A stretch of DNA of 20,052 bases. Origin: Actinomycetes bacterium. GTDB lineage: Bacteria > Actinomycetota > Actinomycetes > Streptosporangiales > Streptosporangiaceae. Position 1 is the stretch's first letter; every line of letters starts with the position of its first letter. The translations under genes were made by a program, and so were the position numbers. Below the pieces are notes generated by a model. That model worked only from the letters and a program-made list of their open reading frames with translations, was not told the DNA's origin and did no database searches. Shown piece after piece: positions 1 through 5,887 of the stretch. The stretch lies in assembly GCA_025964635.1 (NCBI GenBank), contig JAOPYP010000491.1, forward strand, positions 1 through 20,052. The letters are read 5' to 3'.

Positions 1-646
1 GCCAGCCAGGCCGCCGCCCCAGCCGCACCGCGGCCTCCAGGGCCAGGGGCATGAAGATCGCGCCGAGCGCGAGCTGGATCTCGAACCAGGCGTTCCACGT
101 CATCATCGTGGACAGGCCGTAGAACGCGCCCCCGGCGATCGCCCCGGTCTGCGACGGCACCCATAGCCGGGCCGCCCGGTACATCGTGTAGCACATCAGG
201 CCGGGCGCGGCCGCCGACAGCAGGTTGTAGCTGAAACTGGGGCCAAACGCCACAGTGACCGGCGTCATCAGCACGCCGGGCAGTGGCATCAGCACATGAA
301 ATCCCAGCGGGACCCCTACCGGCGCGGCCAGGTAGTGGGTGAACCAGGGGTTGCTGAGGTGCAGCACCGAGCGCGCGATCCACCAGTAGTCCCATACGAA
401 CAAACCGGCGTCCCGGCCAGTCGGCAGGACGTGGCCGGTCAGGTACGCGGCCCGGGTCCAGTTGACCGCGATCCCGGCGGCCAGGTAGGCGGCCAGGACC
501 GCCCCATGCACACCTACCGAGCGCGCGGCAGAGCCCGGCCTCAATGGCCACGTTCCCGCCCCGGCGGCGGCATCCTCCCGGTCAGCGGCCGCGATACCCC
601 CAGCCCTCAACGCGCCGGCCCGCCTCGTCCACCGGACCCGACGCAC
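1..646 (-). CDS. Multi-pass membrane protein, possible membrane glycosyltransferase (5' part; gene continues past the left edge)
   Basis: An open minus-strand frame runs without a stop to the window edge, giving about 215 N-terminal residues. After a basic, Ala/Gly-rich cytoplasmic leader comes a first hydrophobic segment (VLAAYLAAGIAV), then an aromatic loop with WDYWWIARSVLH and SNPWFTHYLAAPVG, then further hydrophobic helices (GVLMTPVTVAFG, LLSAAAPGLMCYTMY, IQLALGAIFMPLAL). The pattern of an acidic/aromatic extracytoplasmic loop followed by NP(W/F)-FT and a P-x-G-V motif resembles actinobacterial polytopic GT-C-like or YfhO-like membrane proteins that use lipid-linked sugars. That is a resemblance only; no catalytic residue is proven. 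The start is uncertain: GTG at 646 follows a good promoter, while GTG at 511 would begin almost directly at the first membrane helix. Confidence 0.6.
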   Translation of the reverse strand, partial: MRRVRWTRRAGALRAGGIAAADREDAAAGAGTWPLRPGSAARSVGVHGAVLAAYLAAGIAVNWTRAAYLTGHVLPTGRDAGLFVWDYWWIARSVLHLSNPWFTHYLAAPVGVPLGFHVLMPLPGVLMTPVTVAFGPSFSYNLLSAAAPGLMCYTMYRAARLWVPSQTGAIAGGAFYGLSTMMTWNAWFEIQLALGAIFMPLALEAAVRLGRRPGW

Positions 647-695
647 ACCCCGGTCATGATCGCTGGCTGGGGCCGCCTCCGCCCAGGAAATCGCA

Positions 696-723
696 TATCT
701 AAGAGATGCACGGAACGATTCAA
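696..723 (-). promoter_or_regulatory. Candidate sigma-70-type promoter for the membrane protein gene
   Basis: On the minus strand TTGAAT (723-718) and TAGATA (701-696) are separated by 16 nt, close to the actinobacterial TTGACN / TAGRRT pattern. They lie in a locally AT-rich patch (about 690-765) that stands out from the GC-rich surroundings. Transcription would begin near 689, leaving a leader of about 40 nt before GTG 646. Confidence 0.45.
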
Positions 724-886
724 ACGTTGCCCAAGAGCATTCAAAGAAAGTGTCTGCTTTCCACTTGGCGGGCCCCCGGCGCCACTTTTTGGCCGGATAG
801 ACAGTGCGCTGACCTGGTCCTTCCTGCGCCGCCGCAGTCCCGCGCGCGCCGGTCAGCGGCGCGGGCCCGTGCGGGCCATGCCTTGC

Positions 887-1186
887 TCAGCGCGCTCGCG
901 GCGCGGCGAGATGGAACTCCACCCGGTACAGGAGCGTGTCCTCAGCGATCGGGCCCGCGTGGGCGGCCCGCTGGCGCAGTGACTCCCGGTCTTCCTCGCC
1001 GGACCGGCGGATGTCGGCCTCGGTGATGGAGGAGAAGGGCATCAGCTCCACGGAGTCGACCTCGATCTGCGCGGGACCGACGGGGTACCGGCCGCCCTCT
1101 TTGACCTTGGGGTGGCGCCACAACCGGAACGACACCGTGATGTCACCCGACATCACCCCATCGCGCAGCTGCCGGCTGAACTCCAC
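887..1186 (-). CDS. Small ASCH-domain-like protein
   Basis: A 99-residue protein starting MEFSRQLRDGVMSGDITVSF. The layout matches ASCH-like small proteins: an N-terminal helix, then a G-D/E-I-T-x-S-x-R strand (residues 14-20), K-x-G-x-x-Y-x-x-G-P-x-x-I-E-V-D-S (about 30-46), an I-T-x-x-x-x-R-R-S-G segment, and a closing Y-x-V-E-F-H strand. ASCH domains form a PUA-like beta-barrel often linked to RNA binding or nucleoside deamidation, but the substrate of this subgroup is unknown. The GTG start at 1186 is chosen because it keeps the full helix before the G-D-I-T strand; no Shine-Dalgarno is visible, and a TAGCAT hexamer 6 nt upstream suggests a leaderless message. The last residues (AAPRAR) are probably disordered. 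It stands alone, about 240 bp from the membrane protein gene. Confidence 0.75.
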   Translation of the reverse strand: MEFSRQLRDGVMSGDITVSFRLWRHPKVKEGGRYPVGPAQIEVDSVELMPFSSITEADIRRSGEEDRESLRQRAAHAGPIAEDTLLYRVEFHLAAPRAR

Positions 1187-1192
1187 CCGCCG

Positions 1193-1198
1193 ATGCTA
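1193..1198 (-). promoter_or_regulatory. -10-like hexamer placed for a leaderless transcript
   Basis: TAGCAT on the minus strand ends 6 nt before the GTG start at 1186. No Shine-Dalgarno is present in between, so transcription would begin at or next to the start codon. No clear -35 element is visible. Confidence 0.35.
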
Positions 1199-1245
1199 CG
1201 GCGGCCCGGTGCAGGCCACGTGACGCGGCCAGGCCGGTTCCGCGT

Positions 1246-1416
1246 CTACGAGTGGATGGTCAGGACCACGCGACCGGGCGTACCGCGTTCCACCACCTCG
1301 TGGGCGCTGGCGATGGAGAAGTCATGACTGCCGAGCAGGCGCGGCGCCGTGTCCTTGTGATCGGCGTAGACGGCAAGATCGACGTCCGCGATACGGCGCG
1401 CCCCCTCCGGGGCGGC
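1246..1416 (-). pseudogene. Possible C-terminal remnant of a medium-chain dehydrogenase/quinone oxidoreductase
   Basis: One minus-strand frame ends at a TAG (1248-1246) and reads about 56 residues that look like a real protein tail. They include ADVDLAVYADH, then HDFSIASAHEVVERG and TPGRVVLTIHS. The pattern hydrophobic-x-x-A-x-x-A-H-x-x-V-E-x-G-x-x-G-(K/R)-x-V-L is the usual C-terminus of zinc-type or quinone-oxidoreductase MDR proteins. Upstream of about 1416 the frame degenerates into low-complexity Arg/Pro/Ala sequence, with no start and no Rossmann motif, so only a fragment would survive. Identification rests on a short pattern and could be chance. Confidence 0.35.
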
Positions 1417-1743
1417 TCGGCGCCGCGATGCCGGAGCGGACCCTGCGGCAATTTGCCGCGGCGCTGACCCGGCTGCGCTCCGCCGGGGGACCGCAGCGGC
1501 ACGACCGGGCCGACGGCGCCGCCCATGTGCCCAGGCCCTCGGATCGTCAGCACATCACGCTCCGGGGTTCGCACGGCATGCCGGGACGCGAGCTCGGCCC
1601 GGAGGGGGACGGGAGAGTGCGGGACGAATCCGGCTGGCTTACGCCGGCTGCGAAAACGCTTCAGGGGCTGGGCCGGGGACGGGTACGGTGAGCTGGCCCG
1701 GGCCCGGCAGCGGGTCACGAACGCAGCCACGGAGGCGACGGCG
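1417..1743. other. Gene-poor stretch before the PopR-type regulator
   Basis: About 330 bp with open frames on both strands but no recognisable protein. A plus-strand frame at 1428-1691 opens with MPERTLRQFAAALTRLRSAG, which could form an amphipathic helix, then loses any coherent composition. I do not call it a gene. The 3' end carries the ribosome binding site of the downstream regulator. Confidence 0.4.
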
Positions 1744-2130
1744 ATGGGTGGTCCGGTCATCACCAGCCGGGGAGTACGCGAGCGGGGCTCCAGGCGGCCC
1801 CTGCTGCGGACGATGATCGGCGAGCGGCTGCGCCGGACACGGAAAGAACAGGGCCGGACCCTGTCCGACGTGTCCCTGGCCGCCCAGGTTTCGGTGCCGT
1901 ACCTGTCCGAGGTCGAGCGCGGGCGCAAGGAAGCCTCCTCCGAGATCCTGGCCGCGATCTGCGACGCGCTCTGGATCGATCTGTCCGACCTGCTGGCCGG
2001 GGTCGCTGATGATCTCGCGGGCGAGCGTGCCCGCGGCGGTGTCGTCATCCGGCTGGGCTCGGCCGGCGGCGCCCGGGCCCCGTCGCCGCTGCGTGCTCCG
2101 GGCGACGCCCAGTGCCTGCTGGCCGCCTGA
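1744..2130 (+). CDS. popR: PopR/ClgR-type XRE-family activator of clp genes
   Basis: A 128-residue protein with one XRE helix-turn-helix domain at about residues 21-85: LLRTMIGERLRRTRKEQGRT, then LSDVSLAAQVSVPYLSEVER, then GRKEASSEILAAICDALWID. The S-x-x-Y-L-S-E-V-E-R-G-x-K-E-A-S-S-E recognition region is the signature of actinobacterial ClgR and PopR, which activate clp protease genes. The protein ends in LLAA. In Streptomyces, the two C-terminal alanines of PopR and ClgR mark them for ClpP-dependent degradation, so this tail is a likely degron. ATG 1744 is chosen because GGAGG lies 8 nt upstream (1731-1735) and it leaves a normal-length N-terminus; the open frame extends further upstream without a better start. 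It converges on a clpP pair preceded by PopR-like operators. ClgR rather than PopR is possible, but the operator sequence favours PopR. Confidence 0.85.
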   Translation: MGGPVITSRGVRERGSRRPLLRTMIGERLRRTRKEQGRTLSDVSLAAQVSVPYLSEVERGRKEASSEILAAICDALWIDLSDLLAGVADDLAGERARGGVVIRLGSAGGARAPSPLRAPGDAQCLLAA

Positions 2131-2168
2131 GGCCAGCCTGGGCGCCGGCCGCCAGGCACCGCTCTGCA

Positions 2169-2213
2169 GGCACCGGCCATCTGGGCGCCGGCCGTGTGAT
2201 CCCGGCCGGTGCC
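2169..2213. terminator. Candidate bidirectional hairpin terminator between convergent regulator and clpP genes
   Basis: GGCACCGGCC (2169-2178) pairs perfectly with GGCCGGTGCC (2204-2213) around a 25-nt GC-rich loop. It lies in the 93-bp gap between two convergent stop codons, where a bidirectional terminator is expected. No T-tract follows, as is common in high-GC actinobacteria. A 14-bp direct repeat (CTGGGCGCCGGCCG at 2138-2151 and 2181-2194) overlaps it. Confidence 0.5.
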
Positions 2214-2223
2214 CAGCGGTCGG

Positions 2224-2829
2224 CTAAGCCGCCTGGTCGGCCTCGCGGCTGGTGATGACCTCGTCGGCGAGGCCGTAGGCGACGGCCTCGCGGGCGCTGA
2301 AGGTCTTGTTCCGGTCCGTGTCGATCCTGATTTTCTCCACCGGATGGCCGGTGTGCCTGCTCAGGATCTCCTCGACGTCACGCCGGGTCCTGGCCACCTC
2401 CTTGGCCTGGACGGCCAGGTCGGGGAGGGCGCCCTGGGCCTGGCTCGACGGCTGGTGCAGCAGCACCTTCGCGTGCCGGAGCACAGCCCGCCGCCCCGGT
2501 GCGCCCGCGGCGAGGAGCACCGCCGCCGCTGAGGATGCCTGGCCCATGCAGATGGTCGCGACGTCCGGGCGGATGTACTGCATGGTGTCGTAGATGGCGG
2601 TCAGGGCGCTGTACGAGCCGCCGGGGGAGTTGATGTAGAGACTGATCTCGAGGTCCGGGCTGGCCGCCTCGAGATGAAGCAGCTGGGCCATGATCACGTT
2701 GGCCACCCCGTCGTCGATCTCGGTGCCGAGGAAGACGATGCGCTCCGACAGCAGCCGCGAGTAGATATCAAACGCCCGTTCGCCGGCCGGGGTCCGCTCC
2801 ACCACGGTGGGGATCGTGTACTGGCCCAT
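2224..2829 (-). CDS. clpP: ClpP-family protease subunit, second gene of the pair (ClpP4-like)
   Basis: A 201-residue ClpP subunit of the tetradecameric protease that degrades proteins delivered by Clp ATPases. It has the N-terminal Y-x-I-P-x-V-V-E-R-T and G-E-R-x-F-D-I-Y-S-R-L-L segments, the Y-I-N-S-P-G-G strand (about 65-71), the nucleophile in MGQASSAAAVLL (Ser100) and the catalytic histidine in LLHQP (His125). The position matching the third triad residue (Asp171 of E. coli, RDRF) reads RNKT, so it is Asn174. Asn at this place is known in Listeria ClpP1, but it may mean weak activity or dependence on the partner. The start is taken as ATG 2829, with AGG 9 nt upstream; a GTG at 2835 in the same frame would overlap the upstream stop codon. 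Either way it is tightly coupled to the first clpP and lacks its own promoter. Confidence 0.93.
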   Translation of the reverse strand: MGQYTIPTVVERTPAGERAFDIYSRLLSERIVFLGTEIDDGVANVIMAQLLHLEAASPDLEISLYINSPGGSYSALTAIYDTMQYIRPDVATICMGQASSAAAVLLAAGAPGRRAVLRHAKVLLHQPSSQAQGALPDLAVQAKEVARTRRDVEEILSRHTGHPVEKIRIDTDRNKTFSAREAVAYGLADEVITSREADQAA

Positions 2830-2831
2830 GA

Positions 2832-3452
2832 TCACAAACCTGCTTTCCGGCCGGCGACGGCCGGGCGCACGTCATCGAGGCGTTCCACGATGTGATCGAC
2901 GATCCCGTAGTCCCGCGCCTCCTCGGCGCTGAACCAGCGGTCCCGCAGGCTGTCGTGCTCGACCCGTTCCAGCGGCTGCCCGGTGTGCTGCGAGATCAGC
3001 CTGAGCATCGTCGCCCCGGTCCGCCCGAGCTGCTCGGCGTAGATCTCTATGTCGGCCGCGGTGCCGCCGAAACCGGCCGAGCCCTGGTGCATCAGCACCT
3101 GGGCGTGCGGCAGGCTGAACCGCTTGCCCTGGGCCCCGGCGCACAGCAGGAACTGGGCCATGCTCCCGGCCAGCCCCATCGCCAGCGTGCTGACGTCGTT
3201 GGGGATCAGCCGCATCGTGTCGTAGATCGCGAGGCCCGCGCTGACGGAGCCGCCTGGCGAGTTGATGTACAGGCTGATGTCGTTACGCGCATCCTCGGCG
3301 GACAGCAGCAGCAGCTGCGCGCAGAGCCGGTTGGCCACCTGGTCATCGACCTCGGTGCCCAGGAGGATGATGCGCTGGAACATCAGCCGGCTGACCAGCT
3401 GCTCATCCAGGGCCACGGTGGCCGGGGGCGCTTCGGCAACGGCAAGCTTCAT
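2832..3452 (-). CDS. clpP: ClpP-family protease subunit, first gene of the pair (ClpP3-like)
   Basis: A 206-residue ClpP subunit with a complete triad. Ser97 lies in GLAGSMAQFLL, His122 in VLMHQ and Asp171 in LRDRWFSAEE; the Y-I-N-S-P-G-G-S strand is at about 62-69. Two paralogous clpP genes in one operon are typical of actinobacteria, where the products form mixed-ring tetradecamers. The frame is open for another 123 codons upstream, but the true start is ATG 3452. A GGGAG Shine-Dalgarno sits just before it, and conserved ClpP sequence begins about 15 residues later; the upstream part is Pro/Val-rich shadow of the divergent gene. The 197-bp space to the divergent racemase-like gene carries two PopR-like palindromes, so this operon is probably switched on by the regulator at 1744. 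The unusual MGLAGS rather than MGQAAS around the nucleophile is shared with other secondary actinobacterial ClpPs. Confidence 0.95.
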   Translation of the reverse strand: MKLAVAEAPPATVALDEQLVSRLMFQRIILLGTEVDDQVANRLCAQLLLLSAEDARNDISLYINSPGGSVSAGLAIYDTMRLIPNDVSTLAMGLAGSMAQFLLCAGAQGKRFSLPHAQVLMHQGSAGFGGTAADIEIYAEQLGRTGATMLRLISQHTGQPLERVEHDSLRDRWFSAEEARDYGIVDHIVERLDDVRPAVAGRKAGL

Positions 3453-3534
3453 GATCTCCCTGCTCTCGTCTGGACCCGGAGATCCCGGGCTCACCATCCA
3501 CCATGGGCCGCCCGGCGAGGCCCAGCCAAGGCAA

Positions 3535-3569
3535 TCTGCTGCCAGCAGAGGTGCTCTGCTGGCAGCAGA
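3535..3569. promoter_or_regulatory. Tandem PopR-type operators upstream of the clpP operon
   Basis: Two 15-bp palindromes, TCTGCTGCCAGCAGA (3535-3549) and TCTGCTGGCAGCAGA (3555-3569), are each perfect 7-bp inverted repeats around one central base and are reverse complements of one another. Their centres are 20 bp apart, about two helical turns, so dimers would bind the same face. The published S. lividans PopR site is TCTGCC-N3-GGCAGA; these keep TCTGC-N5-GCAGA. They start about 83 bp upstream of the clpP ATG, a fitting place for an activator. They also lie about 80 bp upstream of the divergent gene at 3649. Confidence 0.8.
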
Positions 3570-3648
3570 GGAAGCTGGGCAGGCTGGGCATTCATTGGCA
3601 GGATGAAACGACGAGGCCCGGCACGGGCCTGGGCTGGAAGGGGGCCAG

Positions 3649-4845
3649 ATGAACGGACCGGACGCCGGGCGCGCCGGCTCAGGGCGGGCCGGCACTGGCC
3701 TCACCGGCACTGGCCCCACCGGCACTGACCTCACCGGCACTGGCCTCACCGGCGCCGGGCTCGTCGTACGCGACGTGACTGTCCGGGCCGTGGTGGTCCC
3801 GTTCCGCAGGCCCCTGGCCACCCGGGTGGGTCACTTCGCCCAGTGGCCGTTGCTGCTTATCGACGTGACCACCGGGCAGGGCATCACCGGCCGCTCCTAC
3901 CTGGCGCCCTACCTGGCCAGCGCGGCGGCCGGCCTGCGCACCGTCCTGCACGAGCTGGGGGAGGGCCTGCGGGGGCAGCCGGCCGCGCCCGGCCAGATCT
4001 TCACCGGGGCCCGGGGCTGGTTCGCGCTGGCCGGCTACCAGGGCCTGGCGCTGGCCGCGGTGGCCGGCCTGGACATCGCGCTGTGGGACGCCCTGGCCCA
4101 GGCGGCCGGGCTGCCCCTGGCCCGGCTCCTGGGCGGCACCCTCGAGCCGGTCCCCGCCTACAACAGCAACGGCCTCGGCCTCATCGCGCCCGCCGCGGTC
4201 GCCGACGAGGCGCTCGAACTACTGGCCGAGGGCGGGTTCACCGCACTGAAGGTCCGGGTCGGGCGGGATCGCGCCGCCGACGACCTCGAGGCGGTCCGCC
4301 GGGTCCGCGCCGCGGTCGGCGACGACATCACCCTGGTCGCCGACTACAACCAGGGCCTCACCCTGGGCGACGCGCTGGAACGCTGCCGCGCGCTCGACGC
4401 CGAGGGCCTGACCTGGATCGAGGAACCGCTGCGCTACGACGACCTGGAGGGCCACGCCCGGATCGCCCGGGACATCACCACCCCCGTCATGCTGGGGGAG
4501 AACTTCTACGGCCCGCGGGCCATGCACGACGCCATCCGGGCCCAGGCGTGCGACCTGGTCATGCCGGACCTGATGCGGATCGGCGGCGTCACCGGGTGGC
4601 TGCAGGCCGCCGCCGTCGCCGACGTGGCCGGCCTGCCTATGTCCTCCCACTTGTACCCGGAGGTCAGCGGGCACCTGATGCGGGTCACGCCCACCCGGCA
4701 GTGGCTGGAGTGGCAGGACTGGGCCGACCCGGTCCTGGCCCGCCCCTTCCAGGTCCGCAACGGAACCCTGCTCGTGCCTGACGTCCCCGGCAACGGACTG
4801 GAATGGGACGAGGACGCCGTCGCCCATTACCGGTCTTCAAACTGA
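3649..4845 (+). CDS. Mandelate racemase/muconate lactonizing enzyme family protein (enolase superfamily)
   Basis: A 398-residue enolase-superfamily enzyme: N-terminal capping domain to about residue 165, then the TIM-barrel. Metal ligands are visible: Asp232 (ADYNQ), Glu258 (WIEEP) and Glu284 (GENFYGP). The His334-Asp307 dyad is present in MSSHLYPE and MPDLMRIGG, as is Glu354 (WLEWQ). Agreement with authentic mandelate racemase is close around DYNQ, GENxxGP, IGGVTGW and MPMSSHL-type segments. The K-x-K motif is however K201-V-R203, so the residue matching the Lys166 base is Arg. A dehydratase or epimerase of a hydroxy acid, rather than mandelate racemization, is therefore possible. ATG 3649 has GGAAGGGGG just upstream; a Gly/Thr-rich repeat fills residues 15-34. 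GTG 3775 is an alternative start that would omit it. Confidence 0.88.
   Translation: MNGPDAGRAGSGRAGTGLTGTGPTGTDLTGTGLTGAGLVVRDVTVRAVVVPFRRPLATRVGHFAQWPLLLIDVTTGQGITGRSYLAPYLASAAAGLRTVLHELGEGLRGQPAAPGQIFTGARGWFALAGYQGLALAAVAGLDIALWDALAQAAGLPLARLLGGTLEPVPAYNSNGLGLIAPAAVADEALELLAEGGFTALKVRVGRDRAADDLEAVRRVRAAVGDDITLVADYNQGLTLGDALERCRALDAEGLTWIEEPLRYDDLEGHARIARDITTPVMLGENFYGPRAMHDAIRAQACDLVMPDLMRIGGVTGWLQAAAVADVAGLPMSSHLYPEVSGHLMRVTPTRQWLEWQDWADPVLARPFQVRNGTLLVPDVPGNGLEWDEDAVAHYRSSN
3691..3750 (+). repeat. Four tandem 15-bp repeats in the racemase-like N-terminus
   Basis: The unit GGCACTGGCCTCACC occurs four times head to tail (3691, 3706, 3721, 3736) with at most one or two changes, and a degraded fifth copy follows at 3751. 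It encodes repeated Gly-Thr-Gly-Leu-Thr, ahead of the first conserved strand (VRDVTVRAVVVPFR). The 15-bp period keeps frame, so copy number could vary without breaking the gene. Confidence 0.9.
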
Positions 4846-4863
4846 CCGGCGCGGTCGGGTGAC

Positions 4864-5778
4864 CTACTCCGGAAGCCGGGCGAACGCGCGAACCGGGATG
4901 GTGCCGAATCCCTCGATGCGCAGCGGCGCGGCGGTGAACCAGGCGCCGGCCGGGGGAAGCTGCCCGAGGCCGGTCAGGTGCTCGACCAGGGGAATCCCGG
5001 CCGCCAGCAGCAGCGAATGCGCGGGCCGCCGCCCGTCGGCGGTGTCGTCGATGTTGACCGCGTCGATGCCCACCAGGGCTGGCTCGTGCTCGGCCAGCCA
5101 GGCGGCCCCGGCCCCGGTGAGGAAGTGGGCGTCCTCGGCGTACGCTGGCGAGCCGAACCGGGCGTCGTCGCCGGTGTGCAGCAGCACGGCGGCGCCACGG
5201 ACATCGAGCGCGGCCAGGGCGCCGACGCCGATGCCGCGCCGCTGCGCCCCGGTCACCCTGACCACCACGGCGGGCAGGTCGGCGGTCCGCTCCAGCGGCA
5301 TCGCGGCCAGGTCAGCGCCGTCGGCGTAGCGGTGGTAGGGCGAGTCGAGGTAGGTCCCGGTGTTGCCGACCAGGCTGATCCGGCCGATCGCGAACTCGGT
5401 GCCGGGGGAGTAGTGGCCGCGCGAGGCTTCCCGGGTCAGATGCGGGGTGATCTCCGGCCCGGGCAGCCCGGGATAGGTGATCATCCCGGCCCGGATCACG
5501 TGGCTGAGCTCGACCAGCGTCCCGCCCCGGCTCGGAGGGCCGGCGGTGCGATCCGACGGGCCGCCCCGGGTGCCCTTGTGCGGCTCGGCGACGATCTCGG
5601 CGTTGCTCAGCTCGACGGACTCGGTCATCAGCAGGCCGAGTGAGGCCACGAACAGCGCGGCGATCCCGGCCTCGCCGATGCCGGGATCCGGAACGTCCAC
5701 CCGGAAACCGTGGACGGTGAGCCCGCCGCCGTTGGCGAACGTCACGCTGGCATCGAAGGATGCCCGGTACTCAGTCAT
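4864..5778 (-). CDS. Cyclase/kynurenine-formamidase-like hydrolase with an extra N-terminal domain
   Basis: A 304-residue protein. Residues from about 86 form a cyclase (KynB-like) domain beginning LVELSHVIRAGMITYPGLPG. These metal-dependent hydrolases usually carry H-x-G-T-H-x-D-x-P-x-H; here the motif is N-T-G-T-Y-L-D-S-P-Y-H, with both first histidines replaced while Asp and the last His remain, as in one cyclase subgroup. DAVNIDDT, RPAHSLLL and IPLVEHLTGL are the further conserved segments. Residues 1-75 (YRASFDASVTFANGGGL, then HGFRVDVPDPGI and EPHKGTRGG) are a separate small alpha/beta unit. ATG 5778 has GGAG nearby. The stop lies 18 bp from the convergent racemase-like gene. It may be co-transcribed with the LLM gene 109 bp upstream. 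The substrate is unknown. Confidence 0.85.
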   Translation of the reverse strand: MTEYRASFDASVTFANGGGLTVHGFRVDVPDPGIGEAGIAALFVASLGLLMTESVELSNAEIVAEPHKGTRGGPSDRTAGPPSRGGTLVELSHVIRAGMITYPGLPGPEITPHLTREASRGHYSPGTEFAIGRISLVGNTGTYLDSPYHRYADGADLAAMPLERTADLPAVVVRVTGAQRRGIGVGALAALDVRGAAVLLHTGDDARFGSPAYAEDAHFLTGAGAAWLAEHEPALVGIDAVNIDDTADGRRPAHSLLLAAGIPLVEHLTGLGQLPPAGAWFTAAPLRIEGFGTIPVRAFARLPE

Positions 5779-5887
5779 CAGGACTCCGCGGTCTTCGTTG
5801 CGGAAAATTGTGGCCCGGAAAAGGGTACGGGGCGCGGCGCGCGCGCCATCGCCGGGCCGGGCCGGCTCGCCGCAGCGTGGACCGGCC

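Noticed and set aside
296..982. 228-codon plus-strand frame at the left edge
   Set aside because: The minus strand in the same codon register encodes membrane helices; the plus reading is Arg/Pro/Gly-rich and spans the promoter.
1260..2180. 306-codon minus-strand frame
   Set aside because: It is antisense to the PopR-type regulator, with Arg/Ser/Pro-rich composition and no motif; high-GC genes routinely give such shadows.
2138..2194. 14-bp direct repeat as a possible att site or mobile-element scar
   Set aside because: It is GC-rich, 43 bp apart, overlaps a hairpin terminator and has no integrase or tRNA nearby; a terminator duplication is simpler.
3453..3821. 123-codon N-terminal extension of the first clpP
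   Set aside because: It is Pro/Val-rich antisense of the racemase-like gene and its repeats, runs through the operators, and ATG 3452 has a proper ribosome site next to the conserved ClpP start.
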